From the NCBI RefSeq assembly GCF_018408575.1, contig NZ_AP023418.1, forward strand, positions 958,415-1,022,414: 64,000 bases of DNA, read 5' to 3'. The notes below the pieces were generated by a model. It saw nothing but the letters and a program-made list of their open reading frames with translations, made no database searches and was not told the DNA's origin. Positions 42,686 through 51,660 of this stretch are shown here, piece by piece. The position numbers were made by a program, and so were the translations under genes. Position 1 is the first letter of the stretch, and every line of letters starts with the position of its first letter. The stretch comes from Vescimonas coprocola (GTDB lineage: Bacteria > Bacillota > Clostridia > Oscillospirales > Oscillospiraceae).

Positions 42686-44305
42686 ATGTATGATTATCTG
42701 ATTAAAAACGGCTTGGTAGTGGATGGCTCCGGAAAGCCTGCTGTTAAAGCGGATGTTGCGGTAAAGGGTGACAAGGTAGCCCGTATTGCCCCTGATATTC
42801 AGGAGCCTGCTGCCGAGGTATACGATGCCGCCGGCAAATACGTGATTCCCGGCCTTATCGACCCCCACGTTCATGAGGAATGGTATTGCTTTGACGATGG
42901 GCGCTATGAGTCCTATATCCGTCAGGGCGTGACCACGCTGGTGAACGGCAATTGCAGCCACAGCATTACACCCGGACATAAAAAGGAAGTATTGGACTAT
43001 TATCTGGGAAACGGCCTTGTGGGACTGAAGCAGTATCAGCGCTATCTGCGGGACTGGCCCGACTGGCATGATTTTGAGGGGTATGCTCAGGCCGTGGAAC
43101 AGGTGGGAACCAACTGCAACTTTGTCACCCTGTTGGGCCACGGCAGTATCCGCCAGTATGTGATGCATGGTGCCTATAACCGGGCACCGGACGAGCTGGA
43201 GCAGGCACAAATCGAAAATATCATCCGCCACAACATGGATCAGGGCGCTTGGGGTATTTCCTTCGGTCTGGACTATGTCCCCAGCCGGTATGCCTCTATG
43301 GAGGAACTGTGCAATGTAGTCAGTCAGATCAAACGATATGACGCAGTTTCCGCAGCCCATCTCCGCCACCAGATCGGTATTCCCGAGTCTACTGCGGAAT
43401 TCTGCGAGGTGGGCCGCCGCACCGGTGCCAAGATCCAGATCTCCCATCTGGCTTCCGCTGTGCCCGAGGCATACGACATTGCTCTGAAAGCCATCGAAGA
43501 AGACGGCGTTCGCGCCCGGATCGATGTGATTCCCAGCAGTGTGGGACACTGCACCGGCAAGGAGCGGATGCTGCTGTTCACCATGGCCCTCAGTGACGAG
43601 CTGTTCAGTCAGGGCATTGAGGGTGTTAAGAGGGCGCTGCATACGCCTGAGGGCCGGGCAATGATCAAGAAGGACAACTATACCTTTGCCGGTCCTAAGG
43701 ACAAGGTTTACATCGTCAACTCCGATGATCCGCATCTGGAAAACCGGTCTGTCCGGGATATTGCGCAGGAGCGGGGCATCGATGAGGATGACTGCATGCT
43801 GGATCTGCTGGGGGATGAGAAGAACTATGTGTTCTGGCTCAACGCACCCGCCGCCAATGTGCCCAGCAACTTCATCGACCACTGTGAATCCATCGTGAAG
43901 AATCCCTATGTTTCCGTAGGCAGCGACACCATCATGGGAGATCCCGCAGATCCTTACGATTGGTACGAGATCCGACGCCGGGGCGGGTTCGCCATCTTCG
44001 CCCAGATGTATGTGGGCAAGGGCGTTCCCTATGAAGAGGTTGTCCGCAGAAATACCAGCATGGTGGCCGATCACTTCGGCATCTATAAGCGGGGCCGTCT
44101 GGTGGAAGGCAATTACGCCGATATCGCCGTGATCGATCTGCCCAACTACCGGTATCCGGAGATGGATCAGATGCAGTACAAAACACCGCAGATGAATGCC
44201 ACCGGCTGCGATCTGGTGCTATGCAACGGCAAGGTCGAACTGAAAGACGGTGACCTGCTGAGAACCTACGCAGGTCGTGTCCTTCGGAAAAATGCTCAGG
44301 GCTGA
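42686..44305 (+). CDS. N-acyl-D-amino-acid deacylase-like amidohydrolase
   Basis: A 539-residue amidohydrolase of the D-aminoacylase family. Metal motif HVH at residues 61-63 (GLIDPHVHEEWY), the family Cys in VNGNCSHSITP (near 90) and the later metal histidines in AAHLRHQ and ISHLAS. An aspartate in SVGSDTIMGD (near 413) fits the catalytic acid. Relatives cleave N-acyl-D-amino acids or dipeptides with a C-terminal D-residue. Lying between permeases and binding protein, it probably acts on the imported solute. No signal peptide, so cytoplasmic. AAAGGAG precedes the ATG. Confidence 0.85.
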   Translation: MYDYLIKNGLVVDGSGKPAVKADVAVKGDKVARIAPDIQEPAAEVYDAAGKYVIPGLIDPHVHEEWYCFDDGRYESYIRQGVTTLVNGNCSHSITPGHKKEVLDYYLGNGLVGLKQYQRYLRDWPDWHDFEGYAQAVEQVGTNCNFVTLLGHGSIRQYVMHGAYNRAPDELEQAQIENIIRHNMDQGAWGISFGLDYVPSRYASMEELCNVVSQIKRYDAVSAAHLRHQIGIPESTAEFCEVGRRTGAKIQISHLASAVPEAYDIALKAIEEDGVRARIDVIPSSVGHCTGKERMLLFTMALSDELFSQGIEGVKRALHTPEGRAMIKKDNYTFAGPKDKVYIVNSDDPHLENRSVRDIAQERGIDEDDCMLDLLGDEKNYVFWLNAPAANVPSNFIDHCESIVKNPYVSVGSDTIMGDPADPYDWYEIRRRGGFAIFAQMYVGKGVPYEEVVRRNTSMVADHFGIYKRGRLVEGNYADIAVIDLPNYRYPEMDQMQYKTPQMNATGCDLVLCNGKVELKDGDLLRTYAGRVLRKNAQG

Positions 44306-44371
44306 GTGTCAGCCCAATCAATTTCAAACGTTGCAGTGAAGCTGTGATGAAATATTACTGGAGGTAACAAT

Positions 44372-45988
44372 ATGAAAAAATTTCTTGCACTCGTGCTGTC
44401 TCTCTGCCTGGTGCTTTCCCTGGCAGCCTGCGGCGGAAAGACGGCGGATGATGACACTGGCGAAGGTTCCAAGACCGGCGGCACCATACAGGTGGGCCTG
44501 AACAGCGCTCCCGTGAGCATGAATATCTGGTGTCAGAATGACCTGAATTCTGCAACCATCATGAATCTGGTCTGCCCCAACCTCGTTGCCATTGATGATG
44601 ACGGCAACAAGTATGACTATTTGACTGAGTCCTCCGAGTCCAACGAGGACTGCACCGTCTGGACCATCAAGCTGAAGGAACTCTACTGGAATGATGGTAC
44701 CCCCGTCACTTCTGCGGATCTGCTGTTCACCGCCAAGTACGGTGTGGAGCATCACATCGGCTTCTTCGACAGCTACTATGGTCTGGTGGATTTTGAAAAG
44801 TCCTCCTGCCCGGATGAGCGCACCGTGGAATTTGCTCTGACTTCCGGAAACGTGAACTTCTGGAAGGGCGCCGGCAACTGGATACCCGTGATGCGTGAGA
44901 GCGAGTGGTCCTCTGTGGAAGAGCCCACTACCTATTCTTACTCCGGCGCTGGTTACGGTCCCTACTATATTTCCGAGTGGGTGGACGGCGAGTATGTCAC
45001 TCTGAAGCGCAACCCCTATTTCACTCAGGCCAATGACGGTGCCGGAGCCTGCATTGATGAAGTGGTATTCCGCGTGTACACCGACGAGAATGCTATGGTG
45101 CTGGCCTTGCAGAACGGCGAGGTCGATGTCTGTGCCAACTTCCTCAGCGCATCTTCCATTTCTCAGCTGCAGAGCAACTCCAACTATCAGATCGAATCTG
45201 TTGGCTCCCTTGGCTATACGCTCATCACCTTCTCTCAGACCAACGAACTGCTGCAGGATGTGAATGTTCGTAAGGCCCTGGCCGCCAGCTGCGACCGTGA
45301 GGCTCTGGTAAACGTGGCCATGTCCGGCGCTGCAACGCCGATGTACACGCCTATCAGCCCCGTTTACAGTGACTTTACCGCTTCCAACATCCGTCAGCCT
45401 GAGTTTGATACCGCTGCTGCCGCCTCCATTTTGGAGAACGCCGGTTATGTGGATACCAACGGCGACGGCATCCGTGAAAGCGCCGATGGCAAGCCTCTGA
45501 GCTTCACCATTACCTACAAGGGCACGATGGCCAATGTGGACGGCATCATGTCCATTCTGTCCTCTGACTTTGCCAAGGCCGGCGTGGAATTGAAGCTGCA
45601 GCCTGTGGACGCCGCAACTTTCTCCGCCAACGTGACCCAGGGCCACAAGTATGACATCAGCTACAGCAGCTGGGGAACCATCGACGATGTGGATACCACC
45701 CTGCTGACGGTCTTCGGCATCGGCCAGACTCTGAACTTCATGGAGTTCAACAGTCAGGAGCAGGAGGATCTGCTGAATGCCATGCAGAGCGAAACCGACT
45801 ACAACAAGCGTTTGGAGCTGCTGAACCAATGGCAGACGTGGTTTGTGGAGAACCTGCCCTGCTGCCACCTGTTCGTGCCCAACAACACCTATGCCGCTGA
45901 CACCACCAACTTCACCGGCTGGCACCTGTCCCCCGGCAATAGCGCGTTCCTGGCCTGCGCCAACTTTGTCAACGTCCATGCGAAATAA
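44372..45988 (+). CDS. Peptide ABC transporter substrate-binding lipoprotein
   Basis: A 538-residue extracytoplasmic solute-binding protein of family 5 (DppA/OppA type). The signal peptide MKKFLALVLSLCLVLSLAAC ends in a lipobox with Cys at residue 20. The mature part has TSADLLFTAKYGVEHH and LKRNPYF with NVRKALAASCDREALV, all typical of the family. It captures the peptide and delivers it to the DppBC permease. GGAGG precedes the ATG. A terminator follows, so the dipeptidases may rely on read-through or their own promoter. Confidence 0.94.
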   Translation: MKKFLALVLSLCLVLSLAACGGKTADDDTGEGSKTGGTIQVGLNSAPVSMNIWCQNDLNSATIMNLVCPNLVAIDDDGNKYDYLTESSESNEDCTVWTIKLKELYWNDGTPVTSADLLFTAKYGVEHHIGFFDSYYGLVDFEKSSCPDERTVEFALTSGNVNFWKGAGNWIPVMRESEWSSVEEPTTYSYSGAGYGPYYISEWVDGEYVTLKRNPYFTQANDGAGACIDEVVFRVYTDENAMVLALQNGEVDVCANFLSASSISQLQSNSNYQIESVGSLGYTLITFSQTNELLQDVNVRKALAASCDREALVNVAMSGAATPMYTPISPVYSDFTASNIRQPEFDTAAAASILENAGYVDTNGDGIRESADGKPLSFTITYKGTMANVDGIMSILSSDFAKAGVELKLQPVDAATFSANVTQGHKYDISYSSWGTIDDVDTTLLTVFGIGQTLNFMEFNSQEQEDLLNAMQSETDYNKRLELLNQWQTWFVENLPCCHLFVPNNTYAADTTNFTGWHLSPGNSAFLACANFVNVHAK

Positions 45989-46026
45989 AGCACCCCTGCT
46001 GCTTCGTATGTAATGGTTGCATGGAG

Positions 46027-46059
46027 AGAGGGGGGCTCCTGCGGGAGCCCCCCTCTTTT
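46027..46059 (+). terminator. Hairpin after the binding protein gene
   Basis: AGAGGGGGGCTCC pairs with GGAGCCCCCCTCT around TGCG and is followed by TTTC. It may attenuate transcription into the dipeptidase genes. Confidence 0.75.
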
Positions 46060-46092
46060 CAAAAAAGATTATGAAGAAAGGTGTTTGAACTG

Positions 46093-47304
46093 ATGAACTT
46101 TGTACAAAAACCTGCTTATAAGGGTTATAAGGCTTATGAATATCTGGAAGAGGGCAAGGACTATCCAAAGATCGAATGGGCACAGTGGGACTGGGCCGGA
46201 CGCCATGTTGTAGAGCTGGAGCCGGATCAGGAAGCCATGGTGCAGGAGATCCTGAAGAAGCATCCTTACATCAGCCTTCACGATCACCCTACATTTTACC
46301 CAAAGGATATGTCCAGCATTGACCACATTTATGATTCCATGCGGCAGGGCCGTGCTGTCTGCGGTTATGAGGCACTGTCCTATTCCAATATTGACTGCAT
46401 CTTCGACAATATGATGGACGGTGTGAATATCATCTCCAGTCCCGGCGGCTGGAAGTGGATCGACATTATTCATGATCTGGGAATGCGGCTGTGCGACCTT
46501 GCTCATCAGGATTTTCTGATCCAGTGCAAGACGGTTGATGACATTTTTGCTGCCAAGAAGGCTGGCAAGATCGCCTGGGTGCCTTGCATTGAGGGCGCAG
46601 CTCCCATTGAAAATGAAGTGGATCGCATCGATATTCTCTACGGTCTGGGCGTCCGTCAGTTGGGCGTGACCTATTCTGAGAGCAACGCTTTGGGTAATGG
46701 CATGAAGGAGGATCACGACGGTGGCTTGACCATGTTCGGCAAGCAGTGCGTGGAGCGGATGAACAAGGTGGGTATGCTTATTGATGTGTCCCACTGTGGC
46801 CAGCAAACAGCCTATGACGCGGTCATGTATTCCAAGAAACCCATTATCATGAGCCACGTGGGCGCCAAGGGCGTATGGGACATTAAGCGTATGGCCGGCG
46901 ATGATCTCATTAAAGCCATCGGTTCCAAGGGCGGCGTGGTCGGTATTGAATCTGCCCCCCACACAACCATGTCCAAAACCAAGATGACCCATGATCTGGA
47001 CAGCGTGATGGAGCACTTCGAGTATGTGAAGAACCTGATCGGCATCGACCACGTTGGTTTTGGCGTGGACTGCCTGTACGGCGACCATGTGGGCGTACAC
47101 CACGCCTTTGCCGCTGCCCTGTCTACAGCGGAAACTGCGAATACCTCTTACGAGGAAGTGCCCTTCGTCTGGGGCCTGGAGAATCCCACAGAAGCCAGCT
47201 GGAACATCATCCGCTGGCTGGTAAAGCACAATTACAGCGAAGAGGACATCGGCAAGGTCATCGGCGGCAACGCCATCCGGGTGCTGCGGGAAGTCTGGGC
47301 CTGA
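46093..47304 (+). CDS. M19 (renal dipeptidase-type) peptidase, copy 1
   Basis: A 403-residue metallodipeptidase-fold protein of family M19. Ligand regions: ISLHDHPTF (near 66), a Glu in CIEGAAPIENEVDRI (near 170), His in MLIDVSHCG (near 235) and MSHVGAKGV (near 257), and Asp in GIDHVGFGVD. The family usually has HxD at the first site; here it is HDH. M19 enzymes cleave dipeptides, often with a C-terminal D-residue, and cyclic or beta-lactam-like amides. No signal peptide. The ATG at 46093 is preferred because a GTG at 46081 abuts the ribosome binding site AAGAAAGG. Confidence 0.9.
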   Translation: MNFVQKPAYKGYKAYEYLEEGKDYPKIEWAQWDWAGRHVVELEPDQEAMVQEILKKHPYISLHDHPTFYPKDMSSIDHIYDSMRQGRAVCGYEALSYSNIDCIFDNMMDGVNIISSPGGWKWIDIIHDLGMRLCDLAHQDFLIQCKTVDDIFAAKKAGKIAWVPCIEGAAPIENEVDRIDILYGLGVRQLGVTYSESNALGNGMKEDHDGGLTMFGKQCVERMNKVGMLIDVSHCGQQTAYDAVMYSKKPIIMSHVGAKGVWDIKRMAGDDLIKAIGSKGGVVGIESAPHTTMSKTKMTHDLDSVMEHFEYVKNLIGIDHVGFGVDCLYGDHVGVHHAFAAALSTAETANTSYEEVPFVWGLENPTEASWNIIRWLVKHNYSEEDIGKVIGGNAIRVLREVWA

Positions 47305-47331
47305 CCGTTCTGCTGAACAGGAGCAAATTGT

Positions 47332-48549
47332 ATGGAATTTCAACTGAAGAAAGGGTATCGCCCCTATGAGGCGTATCAGTATCTTGAGCCGGGAAGGGAT
47401 TTTAAGGTCATTGACTGGGCGGACTGGGACTGGGCCGGTCGAAACGTCCTGCCCTTGAATCCGGAAGAAGAGGCCCGGTGCAGGGAACTGCTGGAAAGAA
47501 CGCCCTACGTCAGCCTCCACGATCATCCGGACTTTACCACACGGGATATGTCCACCTGTGAACCGCTGTTTGACGCCATGCGGACTGGCCGGGACCGCTG
47601 CGGATATGAGGCGCTGGCCTATTCCAACATCGACTGTATCTTCGATAATATGATGGACGGCACCAACATTATTTCCAGTCCTAACGGTTGGAAGTGGATC
47701 GACATCATTCATGATCTGGGGATGCGGCTGTGTGACCTGGCCCATCAGGATTTTATTGTCCATTGTAAAACCGTGGACGATATCTTTGCCGCAAAAAAAG
47801 AGGGCAAGATCGCCATGGTGTTTGTGATCGAGGGAGCTGCTCCCATTGAAAACGAGGTGGACCGCATTGACATCCTGTATGGATTGGGCGTCCGCCAACT
47901 GGGCGTGACTTATTCCGAGAGCAATGCATTGGGGAGCGGCTGCAAGGAGGACCACGACGGCGGGCTGACCATGTTCGGCAAGCAATGCGTGGAGCGGATG
48001 AACAAGGTGGGTATGCTTATTGATGTGTCCCACTGCGGCTCTCAGACCGCTTATGATGCGGTGGTCCATTCCACCAAGCCCATTATTATGAGCCATACCG
48101 GAGCGAAGGGTGTTTGGAACACAAAGCGCCTTGCAAGCGACGAATTGATTCAAGCCATTGCTGCCAAAGGCGGTGTGGTCGGTATCGAGGCTGCCCCACA
48201 CACCACCATGTCAAAGACCCGTATGACCCACGATATTGACAGTTACATGGAGCACTTCGAATATGTAAAGAATCTGGTGGGCATCGACCATGTGGGATTC
48301 GGCGTGGACTGTATGTACGGCGACCACGTGGGTCTGCATCACGCTTTTGCCGCAGCCCTGTCTACCGGGGATACTTCCAAAACCACGGTGCCTTATCAGG
48401 AGGTTCCCTTTGTGAAGTATCTGGAAAATCCGACTGAGGCAAGCTGGAATATTCCCAGATGGCTCATCAAACACGGTTATACGGACGAGGAAATTATCAA
48501 GGTGCTGGGCGGCAATGCCATCCGGGTGCTGCGAGAAGTCTGGTCCTAA
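47332..48549 (+). CDS. M19 (renal dipeptidase-type) peptidase, copy 2
   Basis: A 405-residue paralogue of the preceding gene, aligning over its whole length. VSLHDHPDF, VIEGAAPIENEVDRI, LIDVSHCGSQT and MSHTGAKGV are conserved. It differs most in the first 35 residues (KKGYRPYEAYQYLEPGRDFK) and around 95-115, regions likely to shape the substrate pocket, so specificity may differ. CAGGAGC precedes the ATG, 27 bases after copy 1. Conversion between copies is suggested by nearly identical central segments. Confidence 0.9.
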   Translation: MEFQLKKGYRPYEAYQYLEPGRDFKVIDWADWDWAGRNVLPLNPEEEARCRELLERTPYVSLHDHPDFTTRDMSTCEPLFDAMRTGRDRCGYEALAYSNIDCIFDNMMDGTNIISSPNGWKWIDIIHDLGMRLCDLAHQDFIVHCKTVDDIFAAKKEGKIAMVFVIEGAAPIENEVDRIDILYGLGVRQLGVTYSESNALGSGCKEDHDGGLTMFGKQCVERMNKVGMLIDVSHCGSQTAYDAVVHSTKPIIMSHTGAKGVWNTKRLASDELIQAIAAKGGVVGIEAAPHTTMSKTRMTHDIDSYMEHFEYVKNLVGIDHVGFGVDCMYGDHVGLHHAFAAALSTGDTSKTTVPYQEVPFVKYLENPTEASWNIPRWLIKHGYTDEEIIKVLGGNAIRVLREVWS

Positions 48550-48574
48550 TTAAAAACAGAAAGGAAACCATGCA

Positions 48575-49792
48575 ATGGAGTACAAAATGAAGCCTGCCTA
48601 TAAAGGCTACAAAGCATATGAGTATCTGGAGGAGGGAAAGGATTTCCCCAAATTTGAGTGGGCCGACTGGGACTGGGCCGGCCGCCATGTAGTAGAGCTG
48701 GAACCGGAGCAGGAGGCTCGTGTTGCGGAGCTGCTGGCAAAATATCCCTATGTCAGCGTCCATGATCATCCGACTCTGTTCCCGAAGGACGTTACCAGCA
48801 AGCAGAATATCGACAATGTGATGCGCAACGGCCGGGAGATGACCGCTTATGAAGCACTGGCCTATTCAAATATCGACTGCGTATTCGATAACCAGCTGGA
48901 CGGTGTGAATATCATCTCCAGTCCCGGCGGCTGGAAGTGGATCGACATCATTCACGATCTGGGTATGCGGCTGTGCGATCTGGCTCATCAGGATTTTATT
49001 ATCCATTGTAAGACCGTGGATGACATTTTTGCCGCCAAGAAGGCTGGAAAGATCGCTATGGTATTTGTGGTGGAGGGAGCCGCTCCTATTGAAAACGAGG
49101 TAGACCGCATTGATATTCTCTACGGCTTGGGCGTCCGCCAGCTGGGTGTGACCTATTCCGAAAGCAATGCGCTGGGCAACGGCTGCAAGGAGGTCCATGA
49201 CGGCGGCCTGACCATGTTCGGCAAGCAGTGCGTAGAGCGAATGAACAAGGTGGGTATGCTCATTGACGTATCCCACTGCGGCCCTCAGACTGCTTATGAT
49301 GCAATCACCTATTCCAAGAAGCCGATCATTATGAGCCATGTAGGTGCAAAAGGCGTGTGGAACACCAAGCGGATGGCCAGCGATGAGATGATTCAGGCCG
49401 TTGCTGTCAAGGGCGGCGTGGTCGGCATTGAGGCCGCTCCCCACACCACTATGTCCAAAACCAAGATGACCCACGATCTGGACAGCTTTATGGAGCACTT
49501 TGAATATGTGAAAAACATGGTGGGCATCGACCATGTGGGCTTTGGCGTGGATTGCCTGTACGGTGATCACGTGGGCGTGCATCATGCCTTTGCACAGGCA
49601 CTGTCCATCGCCGCCACCTCCAAGACCGGTGCGGAGTATGAAGAGGTCCCCTATGTGAAGTATCTGGAGAACCCCACCGAATCCAGCTGGAACATTATCC
49701 GCTGGCTGGTAAAGCACAACTACAGCGATGAGGATATTGCCAAGGTCATCGGCGGTAACGCCATCCGGGTGCTGCAGGAAGTCTGGGCCTGA
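48575..49792 (+). CDS. M19 (renal dipeptidase-type) peptidase, copy 3
   Basis: A 405-residue third paralogue, closer to copy 1 in its N-terminus (MKPAYKGYKAYEYLEEGKDF). The metal and active-site segments VSVHDHPTLF, VVEGAAPIENEVDRI, LIDVSHCGPQT and MSHVGAKGV are retained. AAAGGA precedes the ATG and the gap to copy 2 is 25 bases. A perfect 19-bp hairpin closes the run at 49936-49979. Three adjacent copies with the same predicted metal site suggest a widened substrate range or dosage. Confidence 0.9.
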   Translation: MEYKMKPAYKGYKAYEYLEEGKDFPKFEWADWDWAGRHVVELEPEQEARVAELLAKYPYVSVHDHPTLFPKDVTSKQNIDNVMRNGREMTAYEALAYSNIDCVFDNQLDGVNIISSPGGWKWIDIIHDLGMRLCDLAHQDFIIHCKTVDDIFAAKKAGKIAMVFVVEGAAPIENEVDRIDILYGLGVRQLGVTYSESNALGNGCKEVHDGGLTMFGKQCVERMNKVGMLIDVSHCGPQTAYDAITYSKKPIIMSHVGAKGVWNTKRMASDEMIQAVAVKGGVVGIEAAPHTTMSKTKMTHDLDSFMEHFEYVKNMVGIDHVGFGVDCLYGDHVGVHHAFAQALSIAATSKTGAEYEEVPYVKYLENPTESSWNIIRWLVKHNYSDEDIAKVIGGNAIRVLQEVWA

Positions 49793-49935
49793 TGCGAAAA
49801 CGGATGCAGGCAGCAGACTGTTTTTAGAAATATCCGAGTCGATCATTTCCCACGTTGACCGCTATTCGTGTGTCTACCATAAGGAATCGAAATTGATAAA
49901 ATGCTAACCTGAAAGCTGCAAGTCCTTTATTGATC

Positions 49936-49979
49936 AAATCGGCGGCAATATACCTAATGAGGTATATTGCCGCCGATTT
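49936..49979 (+). terminator. Strong terminator of the peptide island
   Basis: A perfect 19-bp stem (49936-49954 with 49961-49979) around TAATGA, ending in ATTTAT. The bases before it, 49793-49935, hold no gene. Confidence 0.85.
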
Positions 49980-50073
49980 ATATGCTCTGAACGCAATTCA
50001 TGTTGTCCTTGTGCGTGGATAACTTATGCCGCACCGTCTCTTTTTATCTTGTAGGAAGCCTTCCTCATCCCGG

Positions 50074-51549
50074 TCACAGGGCCTGTGGGCGGGACTCCAG
50101 CAGCTCACGGGCGCAGGAGCGGACCGTCTCCTCTTCGTCGTAGGGGATCTTCTTCCCCTGCACCAGCTGGTAGCCCTCCCGGCCCTTGCCGCACAGCAGC
50201 AGCATATCGCCGGGACGCATCTGCTCCAGCGCATAGCGCACCGCCTCCCGGCGGTCCACAATACCCACATGGGGGCAGCTGCCGGGGCCGAAGCAGGTGG
50301 CAATGTCCGCAATGACCTCCGCCGGGTCGTCCCGATCCGGGTCGTCGGTGGTAATAATGGCCAAATCGGCCCCCTTGGCCACTGCCTCCCCCAGCTGGTG
50401 GCGGCGCACTCTGGTGCGGCCGCCGGTGCCGAACACGGCGATGATGCGAGCCGGATCGTAGCTGCGGGCCGTTTGCAGCAGGGCGTTCATGCTGATGGAG
50501 TTATGGGCAAAATCCAGCACTACGGTACATCCCGGCATCACGTCCGGCAGCACCTCGAACCGGCCCGGCACCGTCACATAGCTGAGGGCCTCCGCCAACT
50601 CGCAGGTGCGGTCCGTATAACGCCCCACCAGTGCCACCACCGCCAGAGCGTTGTAGACGTTGTACTCCCCCGGCATCCGAATGTGGTAGGTAGTGCCGGC
50701 CGCCGTGAACTCCATACCGAACAGGTCCCCGGCCTTCAGGATGTTCACTCTCTCCGCCCGGAGATCCGCCGGACGGTGAATGGCATAGGTGCTCTTTTCG
50801 CAGGGACTGCCCGCCATCATGTACTCCGCCTCCGGGTCGTCGGCGTTGAAGATGCCGTGGCGGCACTGGGCGAACAGCCGCTTCTTGCTGTCCCGGTAGT
50901 GGGCATAGTCCGGGTGCTCCTCGGTGCCGATGTGGTCCGGGGAGAGGTTTGTGAACACCGCCGTATCGAAGGTGATGCCGTCCACCCGGTGGCGGGCCAG
51001 CGCCTGAGAGGACACCTCCATCACCACATACCGGACGCCCTCGTCCCGCATGGCCCGAAACAGCCGCATCAGCTCGTAGCTCTCCGGTGTGGTATTGCTG
51101 GTTCCCACGTGCTTCCCGGCGTAGGCGGCCCCGTTGGAGCCGATGACGCCGCAGGACAAGCCCATGCGGTTCATGACGGAGCAGGCCGTCTCCGCCACGG
51201 TGGTCTTGCCCTTGGTGCCGGTGACGCCGATGATGGTCACATCCCGCTGGGGAAAGCCAAAAAACGCCGCCGAGATCTGCGCCAGCGCCTGACGGGCATC
51301 CGATACCCGCACCACGTCCGCATCCTCCGGCACGTCCAGCGTCCCCTCGCTGACGAAACAGCGGCAGCCCTGTGCATAGGCCGCCGGCGCAAAGTCCTCT
51401 CCGTTGGAACGGGCGCCCCGCAGACAGAAAAACAGGCTCCCGGTCTGCGCCTTCCGGGAGTCGTAGGTCAGCGCCGTGATCTCCTCTTCTCCGCAACCGC
51501 CGGATAGTAACTGCACGCCGGAGCGCTCCAGCAGGTCCTTTATCTTCAT
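50074..51549 (-). CDS. murE: UDP-MurNAc-dipeptide:amino acid ligase (MurE)
   Basis: A 491-residue Mur ligase adding the third residue of the peptidoglycan stem peptide. ATP loop GVTGTKGKTTVAET lies near 110-123, the substrate part TSNTTPESYELMRLF, the carbamylated-lysine region, and DFAHNSISM in the middle. The C-terminal motif that selects the amino acid reads TTDDPDRDDP, where DAP-adding enzymes have DNPR. The donor therefore cannot be set from the motif. The ATG at 51549 follows a G-rich stretch; a weak ribosome binding site is accepted. It is the first core gene after the island. Confidence 0.93.
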   Translation of the reverse strand: MKIKDLLERSGVQLLSGGCGEEEITALTYDSRKAQTGSLFFCLRGARSNGEDFAPAAYAQGCRCFVSEGTLDVPEDADVVRVSDARQALAQISAAFFGFPQRDVTIIGVTGTKGKTTVAETACSVMNRMGLSCGVIGSNGAAYAGKHVGTSNTTPESYELMRLFRAMRDEGVRYVVMEVSSQALARHRVDGITFDTAVFTNLSPDHIGTEEHPDYAHYRDSKKRLFAQCRHGIFNADDPEAEYMMAGSPCEKSTYAIHRPADLRAERVNILKAGDLFGMEFTAAGTTYHIRMPGEYNVYNALAVVALVGRYTDRTCELAEALSYVTVPGRFEVLPDVMPGCTVVLDFAHNSISMNALLQTARSYDPARIIAVFGTGGRTRVRRHQLGEAVAKGADLAIITTDDPDRDDPAEVIADIATCFGPGSCPHVGIVDRREAVRYALEQMRPGDMLLLCGKGREGYQLVQGKKIPYDEEETVRSCARELLESRPQAL

Positions 51550-51660
51550 GGGAAGGTCCCCCCTTTTATACAAGATAGGCGGCAGGACAAGACATCCCGC
51601 CGCCTATATTATACCAATAATTGTGCCGGATGCAACCTCTCCGGCGCAGAAAATCCGGCC

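Noticed and set aside
42122-44074. A 650-codon minus-strand frame opposite dppC and the deacylase gene
   Set aside because: Mirror of two well-supported genes; no family motif and no start signal.
49793-49935. Possible small gene or second integration scar after the third dipeptidase
   Set aside because: Short frames have no start signal, and no repeat matching the left edge of the island could be found by eye.
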